Positions 1-8,376 of a stretch of DNA of 39,356 nucleotides are shown here, piece by piece. Position 1 is the first letter of the stretch. Each line of letters begins with the position of its first letter. The notes below the pieces were generated by a model, which searched no databases, had not been told where the DNA came from, and saw only the letters and a program-made list of their open reading frames with translations. This stretch comes from Verrucomicrobiaceae bacterium (GTDB taxonomy: Bacteria > Verrucomicrobiota > Verrucomicrobiia > Verrucomicrobiales > Akkermansiaceae). Position numbers and translations under genes: made by a program. The stretch covers positions 1-39,356 of the forward strand of contig JAIYDP010000350.1 in NCBI GenBank assembly GCA_027487435.1, given 5' to 3'.

Positions 1-327
1 ACGGAGGACTCGTGAGGCGACGGTGAAAGATTCGTTGGCGACGGCGGAAGATCCGCTGGCGACAACGCCCCTGCGAGCTGCGACAGTGCACGGAAACGGG
101 ACGACAGCGCACGCACGGCATGCGACAGGTCGAAACAAATCTCTTGGGGCAGTCCGTAAGTTTACGAATGGCATTCCAGACGTCGGGTGAAGGCTCTCGT
201 AGGGGGTGATTTTACCGGGTACTCCGCCGACGTTGACGATGCTAAAAAAATCACCGTGTCCCTCAGCATACAGCTATTGATAAAACGAGGATCTTGACCC
301 GTCTTCACTTAAGCCTTGGGAATTCCA
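1..327. other. Left-edge region without a convincing gene
   Basis: No gene is supported here. One plus-strand frame is open from the window edge (from base 2) to a TGA at 188-190, so it could be the last ~62 codons of a gene starting to the left, but its alanine/threonine-rich product is not recognised. From 205 to 255 there is an inverted repeat with 9-nt arms (205-213 and 247-255) separated by 33 nt. It lacks the T-run expected of a terminator in a useful place. The stretch may be decayed accessory DNA. Confidence 0.3.
16..67. repeat. Short degenerate 21-bp tandem repeat
   Basis: Two 21-bp units (16-36 and 37-57) both begin GGCGACGG and share most of the following bases. A third copy is partial, from 58. 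The period is a multiple of three, so in the open frame it gives a seven-residue repeat. The array may continue left of the window. Confidence 0.4.
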
Positions 328-1017
328 TTAAAGGCCGAATGATTTTGTTGGCTGATTGTAGTCTAAGGATTTGCGTCGGCGTATGAAGAAACTTGCAGCT
401 ACTGCACTTAGAGAAAACAGGGCAGTGGATGGCTCAGGTATGATTCCGGCTTGAATAGATACTCCAGGGACAGTTTCGACAGCGCCACTATGAATCTCGA
501 AAGTTTTATTTGCGGCTGTCCATGTCACTTCTAGCCAACCAAAGTGGTTATCTCTAGTTTGGAATCCAACATAAGAGCCAGATCCGAAGTCGGGCGAGGT
601 AAAGACAACATAATCATCATGGACCCGCTCCCTTACAGAGAAAAGACCAGAGAATGAGAAAAGAGGAGGAAGGCCTAGTGGAAAGTGCCGCGAATCGATT
701 AAATCGCCCTCCACAAAGTTGATTGGATGTTGTCTTCCAATAGGATTTAAAGCAACAAACGTGCGATCATCAAATCCAATTGCTGTTAAAATAAAGTAAT
801 CTATGTGAACTAGGCTCAGACTCACTGTCAGTGGTGAACCAATCGTGGGTATAGTGAATACTTTTATTTCAGGATTTCCTAGCCCAGCATTGGGGCCACT
901 TGCGGATGAAAGATCTAGTTGAAGAACTACTGCGTTAGCCATCGACAGTAAACTGCCACAAATCATTGCACTAGTTAGATTTCTGCTGATGAAGCTATTT
1001 TTTGCTTGGTGTTTCAT
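328..1017 (-). CDS. PEP-CTERM sorting domain protein
   Basis: This is an exported protein of about 229 residues. The chosen start (ATG at 1015-1017) gives an N-terminus MKHQAKNS followed by a hydrophobic stretch ending near MANAVV, which fits a Sec signal peptide. An upstream in-frame start at 1107 would bury that signal, so I reject it. The C-terminus has a PEP motif (IIPEPSTALFSL), a short hydrophobic helix and a basic RRRK tail. That is the tripartite PEP-CTERM signal recognised by exosortase in exopolysaccharide-producing Gram-negatives. The central 150 residues resemble no catalytic family I know and are probably beta-rich. A role in surface or matrix attachment is inferred from the sorting signal only. 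No exosortase gene is present in this window. Confidence 0.85.
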   Translation of the reverse strand: MKHQAKNSFISRNLTSAMICGSLLSMANAVVLQLDLSSASGPNAGLGNPEIKVFTIPTIGSPLTVSLSLVHIDYFILTAIGFDDRTFVALNPIGRQHPINFVEGDLIDSRHFPLGLPPLFSFSGLFSVRERVHDDYVVFTSPDFGSGSYVGFQTRDNHFGWLEVTWTAANKTFEIHSGAVETVPGVSIQAGIIPEPSTALFSLSAVAASFFIRRRKSLDYNQPTKSFGL

Positions 1018-1272
1018 GAGAGGATTGGAAAGAGAGTAAATTTTCTGAAGAAGGAAATGATGCTTCGCACGGAACGTCAAGATGTTTGGTGTGACAAATC
1101 GCGTCACATATCCTTACATGACCAAACTACCTGCGTTATGGGGTGGAAGCGGGCATCGGTATCGCTGGCGCGGGGATCCTTTTGCCGTGTTCGGTGATGA
1201 GGTCGATCAGAAGTTCGAAAGATGAGTTTTCGAGGATGTTGAATTTCACCGCTGTTTTGCCGACCTAGAGAT

Positions 1273-1440
1273 TGCTTTTACCGAGGGCAACGCCTCTCGG
1301 GGGGGCAGTCCGCGCTTGGTAACATTTTTCCAGTTCTTTGCATTGCTTTTGCATGCGCATGGTTTCCTTGCTTGATCAAACGGTTTATAGATTGATTATG
1401 CCCCATTATGGATGTCCAATAAATGTGACCAAAAATAGCT
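1273..1440 (-). pseudogene. Remnant of a REP-associated/IS200-like transposase C-terminus (left copy)
   Basis: On the minus strand, reading down from 1406, the bases encode MGHNQSINRLIKQG and then a frame-shifted KQCKELE. This resembles the C-terminal DnaA-like helix-turn-helix tail (..LxMGHxxxVSRxI..) of Y1 tyrosine transposases of the RAYT type, which are abundant in Verrucomicrobia. No HUH catalytic domain is left, and the frame is broken by shifts and by a TAG near 1265. The sequence matches an inverted copy at 1505-1743. The family assignment rests on my recollection of the tail pattern. Confidence 0.4.
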
Positions 1441-1716
1441 ACTGTCCCTTTGACAATGAATCGACCGCCGACAAAGTCGTGAAGAGTGGGTTGCGCGTAT
1501 CGAAATGCCAGATGGAAGGGAGTTGCATTAAAACATCAAAAAAAGCGATTCGCGCAAAGTAGCCATAGCGATCCTGATAAAGTGCCGCACGCACACGCTA
1601 GAGTCAGCAACATTTGGATTGCGGAGCGTCTAGGAATGGGGTAGAGTCGAATCGTTAGCCGTTGAATCAAGCAAGGAAAAGCCGATGAAACCACTCAAAA
1701 GCAATGCAAAGAACTG
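1331..1716. repeat. Inverted repeat joining the two transposase remnants
   Basis: Bases 1331-1350 are an exact 20-nt reverse complement of 1697-1716. A second exact 14-nt pair is 1363-1376 with 1666-1679. The spacing between the two blocks is nearly the same on both sides, so these are two diverged copies of one ~50-bp coding segment in opposite orientation. They are not a simple hairpin. Confidence 0.8.
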
Positions 1717-1743
1717 GAGGAAATATTACAATGCGATGACTGA
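1505..1743 (+). pseudogene. Remnant of a REP-associated/IS200-like transposase C-terminus (right copy)
   Basis: Translating the plus strand with two frame changes gives DSRKVAIAILIKCRT, then RVSNIWIAERLGMG, then IKQGKADETTQKQCKELEEI and a stop at 1741-1743. The order (a GDPRKVALAxLLR-like helix, a VSNxWIAExLxMG helix-turn-helix, a charged coiled tail) matches the C-terminus of Y1/RAYT transposases as I know them. In-frame stops near 1529 and after the WIAERLGMG block show that it is dead. The rest of 1018-1862 contains no gene that I can support. Confidence 0.45.
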
Positions 1744-1862
1744 CCCTAGAGATGTGAATGATCCCGAAAAAATCTGTTTAAATCAAATTTTTTCTCAACC
1801 AGCCAGTTGCTGCTTGTGTGACTGATAAAATTATTTTCAAACAATCATAGAATAGCATATAT

Positions 1863-2498
1863 ATGATTAAATCTATAATTAATTTAAGTATATTTATTTT
1901 GTTTTTTTATAATATAAAAGCAGACAACAATGATATAAAAAAAATCTCATATGCAAGCATAGTCAGTAGCAAAGATTTTGTCGTTAAATTAGAGCATCCC
2001 AAAATTTACTTAAGTAATTCATCTTCTACAGAAGATGGCGAGTTACTATTAAGTTTTACGTTCGAAAGCTTGTGTGTTATCAGACATGGCAAGAATCTCT
2101 ATATCAATAATAAACTTTATCCGTGCGAAAAAGTTCCCACAACAATATATGTATCTGATAATCTTAATGACGTTACCATAGATGGTAATAAGCTAATTAA
2201 AAGTCAAAATATAGACTGTAAAAATTGTGATATTTACGATCCCAGCGCAGGAGATATAATGGAGCTTGAAGATGGTATCAAAATAAAATTTGAAGGGGGG
2301 TTTTTAATTGGCGGTAGTGGAGTATCGTTCGACGCGCAACATTTTATAGTAGATCGGTCTGGCTTGATAGTGAAATTATGGGGTGATGATTTATATGTAT
2401 GGGGTCGCCATATTGGCAAAACTTCACAACTAGCAAATAAAGATAAAGTAATTATTCTAAATACAGCCGAAATGATCAATAAGTTAGGTGAGAAGTAA
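1863..2498 (+). CDS. AT-rich exported hypothetical protein
   Basis: This is a 211-residue protein of unrecognised family. It starts with a clear Sec signal peptide (MIKSIINLSIFILFFYNIKA) followed by a polar mature part. The mature part is rich in Asn, Ile, Lys and Asp and has five cysteines, including a CKNC pair near residue 118. Alternating hydrophobic residues (TIYVSDNLNDVTIDG, HFIVDRSGLIVKLWG) suggest beta structure. Base and codon use are strikingly AT-rich compared with every other gene in the window, which suggests recent horizontal acquisition, possibly alongside the transposase remnants just upstream. It stands alone. Function is unknown. Confidence 0.7.
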   Translation: MIKSIINLSIFILFFYNIKADNNDIKKISYASIVSSKDFVVKLEHPKIYLSNSSSTEDGELLLSFTFESLCVIRHGKNLYINNKLYPCEKVPTTIYVSDNLNDVTIDGNKLIKSQNIDCKNCDIYDPSAGDIMELEDGIKIKFEGGFLIGGSGVSFDAQHFIVDRSGLIVKLWGDDLYVWGRHIGKTSQLANKDKVIILNTAEMINKLGEK

Positions 2499-2561
2499 AT
2501 AAACGGGTTGATTCTTGGATTTAGTATTTTTCAAATTTTTGTAAGATTTTTTCACGTAATG

Positions 2562-3377
2562 CTACTTTGCTTTGCCAAAGACCATGAAGTGCTGCCAAGG
2601 CAAATGTCTGCGGTTCGACAAGAGTTGAAAGCCTAATGCTGAGAATTCTGCTACGGCTTGGGCTTCTGTCATTTTGTGAAGTGGCTTAATCGGCACAAGT
2701 GGATCTTCTGCGCGGAACTCTAACAAATAGATGCGCCCATCGGCTTTTAGGGCGCGATGCAGGCTGCGCAGCATTTCGGCAGGGTGAGAGAATTCATGAT
2801 ACGCATCCACCATGAGCGCGGCGTCGATCGAGGCTTCCGGTAGGGCTACGTCATCGATTTTCCCTAGGTGCGTTCGTAAATTTTTTACTCCTTTTTTCGC
2901 GGCTTCTTCGTTTACGAAATCGATCATTTCCTGCTGGATGTCCAGTGCCACTACAGATCCTTGCGGAACTAGATTTGTCATGCGGAACGCATAGTAGCCA
3001 GATCCCGCGCCAATGTCTGCAATCACGTCCGTGGGACGCAGTTGTAGTGCGAGAAGTGCTTTGGATGGGGCCTCTTCCCGTTCGCGTTCTTCTCGTTCTA
3101 GCCAACCGATCGCAGGATGCCCCATCACTTTTGCGATCTCTCGACCCATGAAGCGTTTGCCAATTCCATCCGCTGATGCGGTGGAAAATTCGTAGGCCAG
3201 AGGCGTTTGAGTTTTCTTTGGTGAGGTCGCCGCAGCGTCATTGCCGCTATCCCAGATTTCTTGGGCATCCACGTCCTCAAGGAATGAATTGCGTTGATCA
3301 AATTGCTTTTTCCACCAAAAAAAGATGACCCCAGCCAATACCAACAGTGCCACCAATCTTGCTACTCTTATTTGCAT
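2562..3377 (-). CDS. Membrane-anchored class I SAM-dependent methyltransferase
   Basis: The product has 271 residues. Residues 4-22 form a single N-terminal hydrophobic segment (VARLVALLVLAGVIFFWW), probably an uncleaved anchor or signal. The catalytic domain follows from about residue 105. It has motif I VIADIGAGSGYYAF, then an acidic motif II (VVALDIQQEMIDF) and post-motifs ALMVDAYHEFSHP and RIYLLEFRAEDP, all typical of Rossmann-fold methyltransferases of the Methyltransf_11/25 type. The substrate cannot be read from the sequence. If the N-terminus is exported the enzyme would lack SAM, so a cytoplasm-facing anchor is more likely. It lies 145 nt downstream of rplS, beyond that gene's terminator, so it is probably transcribed separately. 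Confidence 0.85.
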   Translation of the reverse strand: MQIRVARLVALLVLAGVIFFWWKKQFDQRNSFLEDVDAQEIWDSGNDAAATSPKKTQTPLAYEFSTASADGIGKRFMGREIAKVMGHPAIGWLEREEREREEAPSKALLALQLRPTDVIADIGAGSGYYAFRMTNLVPQGSVVALDIQQEMIDFVNEEAAKKGVKNLRTHLGKIDDVALPEASIDAALMVDAYHEFSHPAEMLRSLHRALKADGRIYLLEFRAEDPLVPIKPLHKMTEAQAVAEFSALGFQLLSNRRHLPWQHFMVFGKAK

Positions 3378-3463
3378 AACGAGGAGTCTAGCGTAAAAGC
3401 AGTGGCGTGTCGAACTGCGAATCGATCAATCATGACCAGACTGAGGCCGTTTGGTCTTTGGCC

Positions 3464-3492
3464 AAAAAAAACGCGTGAGATTGACTCACGCG
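3464..3492 (-). terminator. Rho-independent terminator of rplS
   Basis: On the minus strand an 8-bp perfect GC-rich stem (3485-3492 pairing with 3472-3479) with a 5-nt loop is followed by eight Ts (3464-3471 on the plus strand read as As). It lies 30 nt after the rplS stop. Confidence 0.9.
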
Positions 3493-3522
3493 CTTTTCGA
3501 GAAAAGAAAATGTTTATGAAAA

Positions 3523-3873
3523 TCAGCGACGATCTGCGGATTTGACAAGAGTGGCTTTTTTGCCGACACGGTTACGCAGGTAGTTCAGCTTGGCGCGGCG
3601 GACTTTGCCTTTGTTTGTCACTTCGATCTTAGCGATACGTGGTGTGTGGAGAGGGAATACCCGCTCAACACCTTCGCCGTAAGAGATTTTACGAACGGTA
3701 AAAGAAGCATTGACGCTAGAACCGCGGCGACCAATCACAAGACCTGCGAAAATCTGGATACGCTCTTTACCGCCTTCCACAACGCGGCAATGTACTTTCA
3801 CGGTGTCGCCCACGTTGAATTCGGCGAGATCGGTCTTGCATTGTTCTGTTTCGATTTTCTGGATAAGTGTCAT
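3523..3873 (-). CDS. rplS: 50S ribosomal protein L19
   Basis: This 116-residue protein is full length for L19, which sits at the 30S-50S interface of the ribosome. The typical features are present: an N-terminal helix ([11 protein letters not shown]), the beta-barrel segment [20 protein letters not shown], the [13 protein letters not shown] strand, [20 protein letters not shown], and the basic end [18 protein letters not shown]. It usually sits with rpsP-rimM-trmD, but here it follows hisI with a 176-nt gap and is closed by its own terminator. It probably has its own promoter in that gap. Confidence 0.98.
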   Translation of the reverse strand: MTLIQKIETEQCKTDLAEFNVGDTVKVHCRVVEGGKERIQIFAGLVIGRRGSSVNASFTVRKISYGEGVERVFPLHTPRIAKIEVTNKGKVRRAKLNYLRNRVGKKATLVKSADRR

Positions 3874-4049
3874 AACGTGGTGAGATTGGTGTAATGTTCG
3901 GTAGTGATGGAATCTGTTGCAGAGTGCAATGAATTGCAGCGAGCAAGGAAGATTTGCGCTTTACCATTGCGCGGGGGCGGGAAACTAGAGAAATCTTTGG
4001 ATGATTGCAATACTGAATTTCATAAGAATGAATTTTTTTTTCGAATGAT

Positions 4050-4475
4050 TTATTCCTGACCTTGCAGAAATTGCAAAGCAGCTGGTGTTCCGGGCCCGAC
4101 GCTGCGGTAAAAACAGGAATTTCGTCCGGTGTGGCAGGCTCCGCCACCAGCTTGTTCCACAAATAACACCAAGGCATCTTGATCGCAATCGGTGCGCATT
4201 TCGATGATTTTCTGAATTTGCCCTGATGTTGCTCCTTTGTGCCAAATTTCTTTGCGGGATCGAGACCAATAGACTGCTTCGCCGAGTTCTAAGGTCATCC
4301 GCAGGGATTCGGCGTTCATCCATGCAAGCATCAACGGTTCGCGGGTGTGAACATCAATCGCCATGGCGGCGATCAGCCCATGGTCATCGAATTTCGGGGC
4401 AAACTCGTGACCATTTTCGATCTGATTTTTATCGACGCGAGGAGCAAAGCAGGAACTGGAATGAGTGTGGCTCAT
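4050..4475 (-). CDS. hisI: Phosphoribosyl-AMP cyclohydrolase
   Basis: The product opens the purine ring of phosphoribosyl-AMP in the third step of histidine biosynthesis, in the cytoplasm. It has about 141 residues, so it is the stand-alone HisI type without the HisE domain. Diagnostic segments are MLAWMNAESLRMTLE, EAVYWSRSRKEIWHKG, the metal-binding DCDQDALVLFVEQ, and the zinc cysteine region GGACHTGRNSCFYR near the end. I chose ATG 4473-4475 (MSHTHSS); an upstream ATG at 4497-4499 adds eight residues and cannot be excluded. It sits between argG and rplS on the same strand, apart from hisB/hisH at 23.4-24.6 kb, so the his genes are scattered. Confidence 0.96.
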   Translation of the reverse strand: MSHTHSSSCFAPRVDKNQIENGHEFAPKFDDHGLIAAMAIDVHTREPLMLAWMNAESLRMTLELGEAVYWSRSRKEIWHKGATSGQIQKIIEMRTDCDQDALVLFVEQAGGGACHTGRNSCFYRSVGPGTPAALQFLQGQE

Positions 4476-4540
4476 GACGAGGGAATAGTGCCGATGCATG
4501 TGCTACGCAAGGGAAAAGTAGGGCAATGAAGCGGAGGTGA

Positions 4541-5827
4541 TCAGTCTTTCTTTTGACGAGCGGATGCCTTAAGTCGTAGGCCATTGAGGGCAATGAATCC
4601 TGTGGCGTCATCTTGATTGTAGGCGGCTTCCTGTCCGCCTTCCATGGTGGCAACAGCCTCGGAATACATCGAATAGGGCGAGCGGCGGCCTGCATTCATG
4701 ATATTTCCTTTGTAGAGTTTGACGCGAACTTCACCGCTTACGGTTTGCTGGGTTTGCGTCACTAAGGCTTGAATGGCCTCGCGTTCTGGTGCGAACCAAA
4801 AGCCGTTATAAACCAGTTGAGCGTACTTGGGGATAAGCGAATCGCGAATGTGCATGGATTCGCGATCCATCGTCAGAGCTTCTAGGTCGCGGTGCGCAGC
4901 GAGCAAGATCGAACCGCCGGGAGTTTCATAGACGCCGCGGGACTTCATGCCGACGAAGCGATTTTCGACAATATCCACACGTCCTACTCCATGCTTGCCG
5001 CCAAGGAAATTGAGCACACGCATGATTCCATAAGGCGAGAAGAGCGCGTAACCATCTTTTTCGCCGAGAGATGTCACGTCTCCTAGTGTGGTAAGAATGG
5101 TTTCTAGTCCCTCGACACGTAGGCCAACGGCATTGCCTTTTTCGAAAAGAATTTCTGTATACTCAGGTTGATCTGGTGCGTCTTCTGGAGCTACAGAAAG
5201 CACATACATTTCGCGATCTTCCGCGGTGGTGGCGTCATACCATGGGTCTTCCAACATTCCAGCTTCGAAGGAAATGTGGAGAAGGTTGCGATCCATCGAA
5301 TAAGGCTTCTTCATCGAGGCTTTGATGGGGATTTGATTCGCTTCGGCATACGAAATCATTTCCGCGCGGCCTGGGAATTCTTTGCGGAAGGATGCGTCTC
5401 GCCAAGGAGCAATGCATTTGATGTTCGGTGCTAATGAGTTCATCGACAGCTCAAAGCGCACTTGGTCGTTGCCCTTGCCCGTTGCGCCATGAGCAATCGC
5501 ATCCGCGCCTTCTGCGATGGCACAATCAATCATTCCCTTAGCGATGCAGGGACGTGCGATTGAAGTTCCCAGCATGTAGCGGCCTTCATAAATTGCGCCA
5601 GCTTGGATCATGGGGAAAATGTAATCGCGGGCAAAGTCTTCTTTGAGGTCGCCGATGTAGCATTTGCTAGCACCGGTCGTTAATGCCTTATGCTCTAGGC
5701 CATCGAGTTCCTCTGCTTGTCCCACATCGGCACAATAAGCGATGATTTCAGCGGAGTATTTCTCCTTGAGCCATTTCAATAAGACGGATGTATCCAGACC
5801 TCCCGAGTATGCGACGACGATTTTCAT
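4541..5827 (-). CDS. argG: Argininosuccinate synthase
   Basis: This cytoplasmic enzyme joins citrulline and aspartate with ATP in arginine biosynthesis. It has about 428 residues. The N-terminus [17 protein letters not shown] carries the PP-loop ATP pyrophosphatase motif SGGLDTS. Downstream are [15 protein letters not shown] and [17 protein letters not shown], both classic ArgG segments. A much longer open frame runs to 6451, but its extra N-terminus lies antisense to the FKBP gene and matches nothing, so the start is ATG 5825-5827. MVASAR just upstream (ATG at 5843-5845) is a minor alternative. The end carries a short charged extension beyond the usual ~400 residues. It is divergent from the FKBP gene, with about 115 nt between them. 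Confidence 0.97.
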   Translation of the reverse strand: MKIVVAYSGGLDTSVLLKWLKEKYSAEIIAYCADVGQAEELDGLEHKALTTGASKCYIGDLKEDFARDYIFPMIQAGAIYEGRYMLGTSIARPCIAKGMIDCAIAEGADAIAHGATGKGNDQVRFELSMNSLAPNIKCIAPWRDASFRKEFPGRAEMISYAEANQIPIKASMKKPYSMDRNLLHISFEAGMLEDPWYDATTAEDREMYVLSVAPEDAPDQPEYTEILFEKGNAVGLRVEGLETILTTLGDVTSLGEKDGYALFSPYGIMRVLNFLGGKHGVGRVDIVENRFVGMKSRGVYETPGGSILLAAHRDLEALTMDRESMHIRDSLIPKYAQLVYNGFWFAPEREAIQALVTQTQQTVSGEVRVKLYKGNIMNAGRRSPYSMYSEAVATMEGGQEAAYNQDDATGFIALNGLRLKASARQKKD

Positions 5828-5941
5828 GCGGGCAGAGGCAACCATGTTCGCAGGTGACATGCAAGGGGGAAAGATTCCCTTTTTTAGACTCGACATATTC
5901 TCGCCACGCCACCACCCTCCGCGCCCGTATTTAAACGTATT

Positions 5942-6754
5942 ATGAAATCTACTATCCTTTCCGGCGTGCTGATGCTCGCTGCATCCGTCGTCATCCACGC
6001 TCAGGAACCTGCACCTGGCATTGCACCAGTCGCCCCTGCTGCAGCACCAGCAATCAGTGCGGAAGCCATGAAAAGTAACACCTCTTATGGCTTTGGCTAT
6101 CAGAATGGTCGGCAATTCAGCCAAGCCATGAGCCAATATGGCATCGTCATGTCTGACATCAGCAGTGATGAGTTCCTCAAGGGTTTTGTCGCAGCGATGG
6201 ATGGCAAAAAACCCGAGCGCAGCGAAGCTGAGATTCAGTCCGCCATGCAAGCGTTGCAGGCCATGGTCGAAAAACGTGAGAAGGCCTTTGCCGAAACAAA
6301 CCTTGCCGAAGGAAAAGCTTTCCTCGCAGAAAATGGCAAACGCCCGGGCGTTACCACCACCAAGAGTGGATTGCAATATGAAGTCATGTCCAAGGGTGGC
6401 GACAAAAAGTTCGTCCCTAGCGCCAAAGAAGAAGATGATGCAGGCAAGCAATTCCTCGTCAACTATCGCGGCACACTCAAGGATGGCACAGAATTTGATA
6501 AATCACCCGAAGGGCAACCTGTTCCTATGACATTGCAAGTGGTGCCAGGCTTCAAAGAGGCCATCACCACCATGCCGATTGGTGCGAAGTGGAAGCTCTT
6601 CATTCCTTCTGAGCTTGCCTACGGTCCAGAGCGCCGCAGCGCGCAGATTGCTCCCAATAGTGTTTTGGTTTTCGAATTGGAACTCGTGGACATCAAAGAT
6701 GCTCCTCCGCAACAAGGCGGATTCCAGATGCCCGAGATGCCCCAAGGTCGCTAA
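5942..6754 (+). CDS. Exported FKBP-type peptidyl-prolyl cis-trans isomerase
   Basis: This 270-residue protein is predicted to speed proline isomerisation during folding in the periplasm. It has a signal peptide ([20 protein letters not shown]), a Pro/Ala-rich linker, then an FKBP_N dimerisation region (about 40-125: [14 protein letters not shown], a charged helix, [16 protein letters not shown]). The FKBP catalytic domain (about 130-255) has [36 protein letters not shown] and [10 protein letters not shown]. The layout equals the Mip/FkpA family. An acidic insertion ([11 protein letters not shown]) replaces the short loop before the first strand. The tail ends in a Gln/Met/Pro-rich segment. 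A strong terminator follows. Confidence 0.95.
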   Translation: MKSTILSGVLMLAASVVIHAQEPAPGIAPVAPAAAPAISAEAMKSNTSYGFGYQNGRQFSQAMSQYGIVMSDISSDEFLKGFVAAMDGKKPERSEAEIQSAMQALQAMVEKREKAFAETNLAEGKAFLAENGKRPGVTTTKSGLQYEVMSKGGDKKFVPSAKEEDDAGKQFLVNYRGTLKDGTEFDKSPEGQPVPMTLQVVPGFKEAITTMPIGAKWKLFIPSELAYGPERRSAQIAPNSVLVFELELVDIKDAPPQQGGFQMPEMPQGR

Positions 6755-6788
6755 TTTTCTTCGATTTGCCTTAGGCATTTTTTCCTCA

Positions 6789-6821
6789 GCCGCATGTCCC
6801 TAGGCCATGCGGCTTTTTTTT
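6789..6821 (+). terminator. Rho-independent terminator of the FKBP gene
   Basis: An 8-bp perfect stem (6789-6796 with 6806-6813) is followed by eight Ts (6814-6821). It lies 34 nt after the stop codon. Confidence 0.93.
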
Positions 6822-6965
6822 GCGGCAAGAAACACCCATGCCTTCAGCTTGTGATTCTTTTGCGAGCCCCACACTTCTTTCGATGATCCAGTTTTGACAA
6901 GGAAATCGATCATTCCTACAGGAATCATTGACTTACCTAGAAAAATCCAACATAAATCTGTCCCG

Positions 6966-7463
6966 ATGTCCACTATCCTGCCACCGCGCCCTCGTCATGT
7001 AGGTGCTAAATTACGTATCTGCGTCGTCGCATCACGATACAACGAAGAATTTACCGATGCTTTGGTTGAAAACGCGATCGAAGAATTGGGAATACTCATT
7101 CCGCAATCACGCGTCGATCTGGTTCGCGTTCCTGGCGCTTTTGAGATTCCTGTTACCATTAGTAATGTGCTTTCTCGTGAGCAACCCGCTTGCGTCATTG
7201 CTCTGGGGCTGATCATTCGTGGTGCCACGGCTCACGCAGATCTTGTTGCAGAATCGGTAACCTCGGCACTGCAAACGATGGCCGTCTCGTACGTGGTTCC
7301 CATCATCAATGAGGTGCTGCTCGTCGATGATGAGAAGCAGGCTTACGCGCGTTGTGTCGGTGCGAACTTGAATCGAGGACGCGAGTCCGCACGTCAAGCC
7401 GCATCCATCATTGATGTGTTTCAAGAAATGGAACGCACATTCCCTCGACCCGTAGCCCGCTAA
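6966..7463 (+). CDS. ribH: 6,7-dimethyl-8-ribityllumazine synthase
   Basis: The product condenses 5-amino-6-ribitylaminouracil with dihydroxybutanone phosphate, the penultimate step of riboflavin biosynthesis. Family members assemble into pentamers or 60-mer capsids. It has 165 residues from ATG 6966 (MSTILPPRPRHVG); an upstream start at 6894 would add 24 unrelated residues. Recognisable motifs are VVASRYNEEFTDALVENA, VRVPGAFEIPV, ALGLIIRGATAHADLVAES with the catalytic His, and the phosphate-binding end NLNRGRESARQAA. One base separates it from nusB, an association seen in many bacteria. Confidence 0.96.
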   Translation: MSTILPPRPRHVGAKLRICVVASRYNEEFTDALVENAIEELGILIPQSRVDLVRVPGAFEIPVTISNVLSREQPACVIALGLIIRGATAHADLVAESVTSALQTMAVSYVVPIINEVLLVDDEKQAYARCVGANLNRGRESARQAASIIDVFQEMERTFPRPVAR

Positions 7464-7464
7464 C

Positions 7465-8376
7465 ATGCCTAGCCGCCGCCAAATTCGCGAAGCTGTCGTG
7501 CAGTTTCTTTACTGTGCTGATCTCGAGGGGGGGCCTCCCGCTGCTGATCTGCGAGAGTCTTTCTGGAACCTCATCACTGAGTCAGACCGGCGCAAGCTCC
7601 TCACCCATACCTTTCGTGCTCTCGAACATTTAAACATGGGGCGTGCCGAGCGAATCATCGATCTGACCGAGCGCTCGCAACTTCTCTTGCCTCGACTCAG
7701 TGCTACGACGGCATCCATGCCTTTGCGTGCAGACTTAGAACACATTTTACAAAAAGAATCGGCTTGGTCTGTTTGTTTTGATCGACTGAAGAAAATTCCT
7801 TTCACCGAAGTGGCGGACGATGAGGTTGTGCCTCCTCTCGAAGCGCTTCTGACCGATCTTTTTGCGCTCGAGCGCGATCTTGCGCAACTTCGCAAGGATT
7901 TTCTTTTTGCCATCGAAGATCATCCTGCTATTCGCAATCATGCCCAGCCTGTGACTTCGTTGATACGCCGTATGGAGCGGATTTCTGACCGCAACTTGAT
8001 GCTTGAACACCCCGAAAAATTTCCAGAGCAAACCGACCTCGTTCATTTGCGTGGTGCGAAGGAGACTCTCACAGAATTGCGTCGTGAGGCAGATGCGATG
8101 GTTGATCACGTGATTCAACATAAGAAACGTATCGATGAAGTTCTTGCTTCGATCATCGAAAATTTCGCTCCCGAGCGCATCATGCCGGTGGATCGCGCGA
8201 TCTTACGACTCTGTACCGCCGAGTTCCTCCAAGGTTCCAGCGCTACCCCGAAAGTCGAAATCAATGAGGCCATCGATATTGCCAAAAAATACGGATCCGA
8301 AGATTCTGGGCGTTTTGTGAATGGCGTGCTCGATGCGGTAGCTCGAAAACTTCACCCCCACCAATTCGCTACATGA
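7465..8376 (+). CDS. nusB: Transcription antitermination protein NusB, enlarged
   Basis: NusB binds NusE/S10 and boxA RNA in rRNA antitermination. The N-terminal ~60 residues (MPSRRQIREAVVQFLYCADL) and C-terminal ~95 residues (IMPVDRAILRLCTAEFL, KVEINEAIDIAKKYG, FVNGVLDAVARKL) are clear NusB halves. Between them lies about 140 extra residues (roughly 70-210), predicted helical and charged, so the protein has 303 residues instead of ~140. The reading frame is continuous across the insert with no odd codon use, so it is not a frameshift artefact. The stop overlaps the next start (ATGA). Confidence 0.92.
   Translation: MPSRRQIREAVVQFLYCADLEGGPPAADLRESFWNLITESDRRKLLTHTFRALEHLNMGRAERIIDLTERSQLLLPRLSATTASMPLRADLEHILQKESAWSVCFDRLKKIPFTEVADDEVVPPLEALLTDLFALERDLAQLRKDFLFAIEDHPAIRNHAQPVTSLIRRMERISDRNLMLEHPEKFPEQTDLVHLRGAKETLTELRREADAMVDHVIQHKKRIDEVLASIIENFAPERIMPVDRAILRLCTAEFLQGSSATPKVEINEAIDIAKKYGSEDSGRFVNGVLDAVARKLHPHQFAT

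Noticed and set aside
205..255. Inverted repeat as a terminator
   Set aside because: A 33-nt loop and no T-run in either direction after the stem.
1338..1562. 74-residue plus-strand frame
   Set aside because: It covers both transposase remnants in the wrong frame. It is a product of decay, not a gene.
5235..5434. Short frames antisense to argG
   Set aside because: Shadows of a highly conserved coding region with no start signals.
4541..6451. 636-residue version of argininosuccinate synthase
   Set aside because: The extra ~208 N-terminal residues lie antisense to the FKBP gene, have no similarity to ArgG and precede the standard start [10 protein letters not shown].
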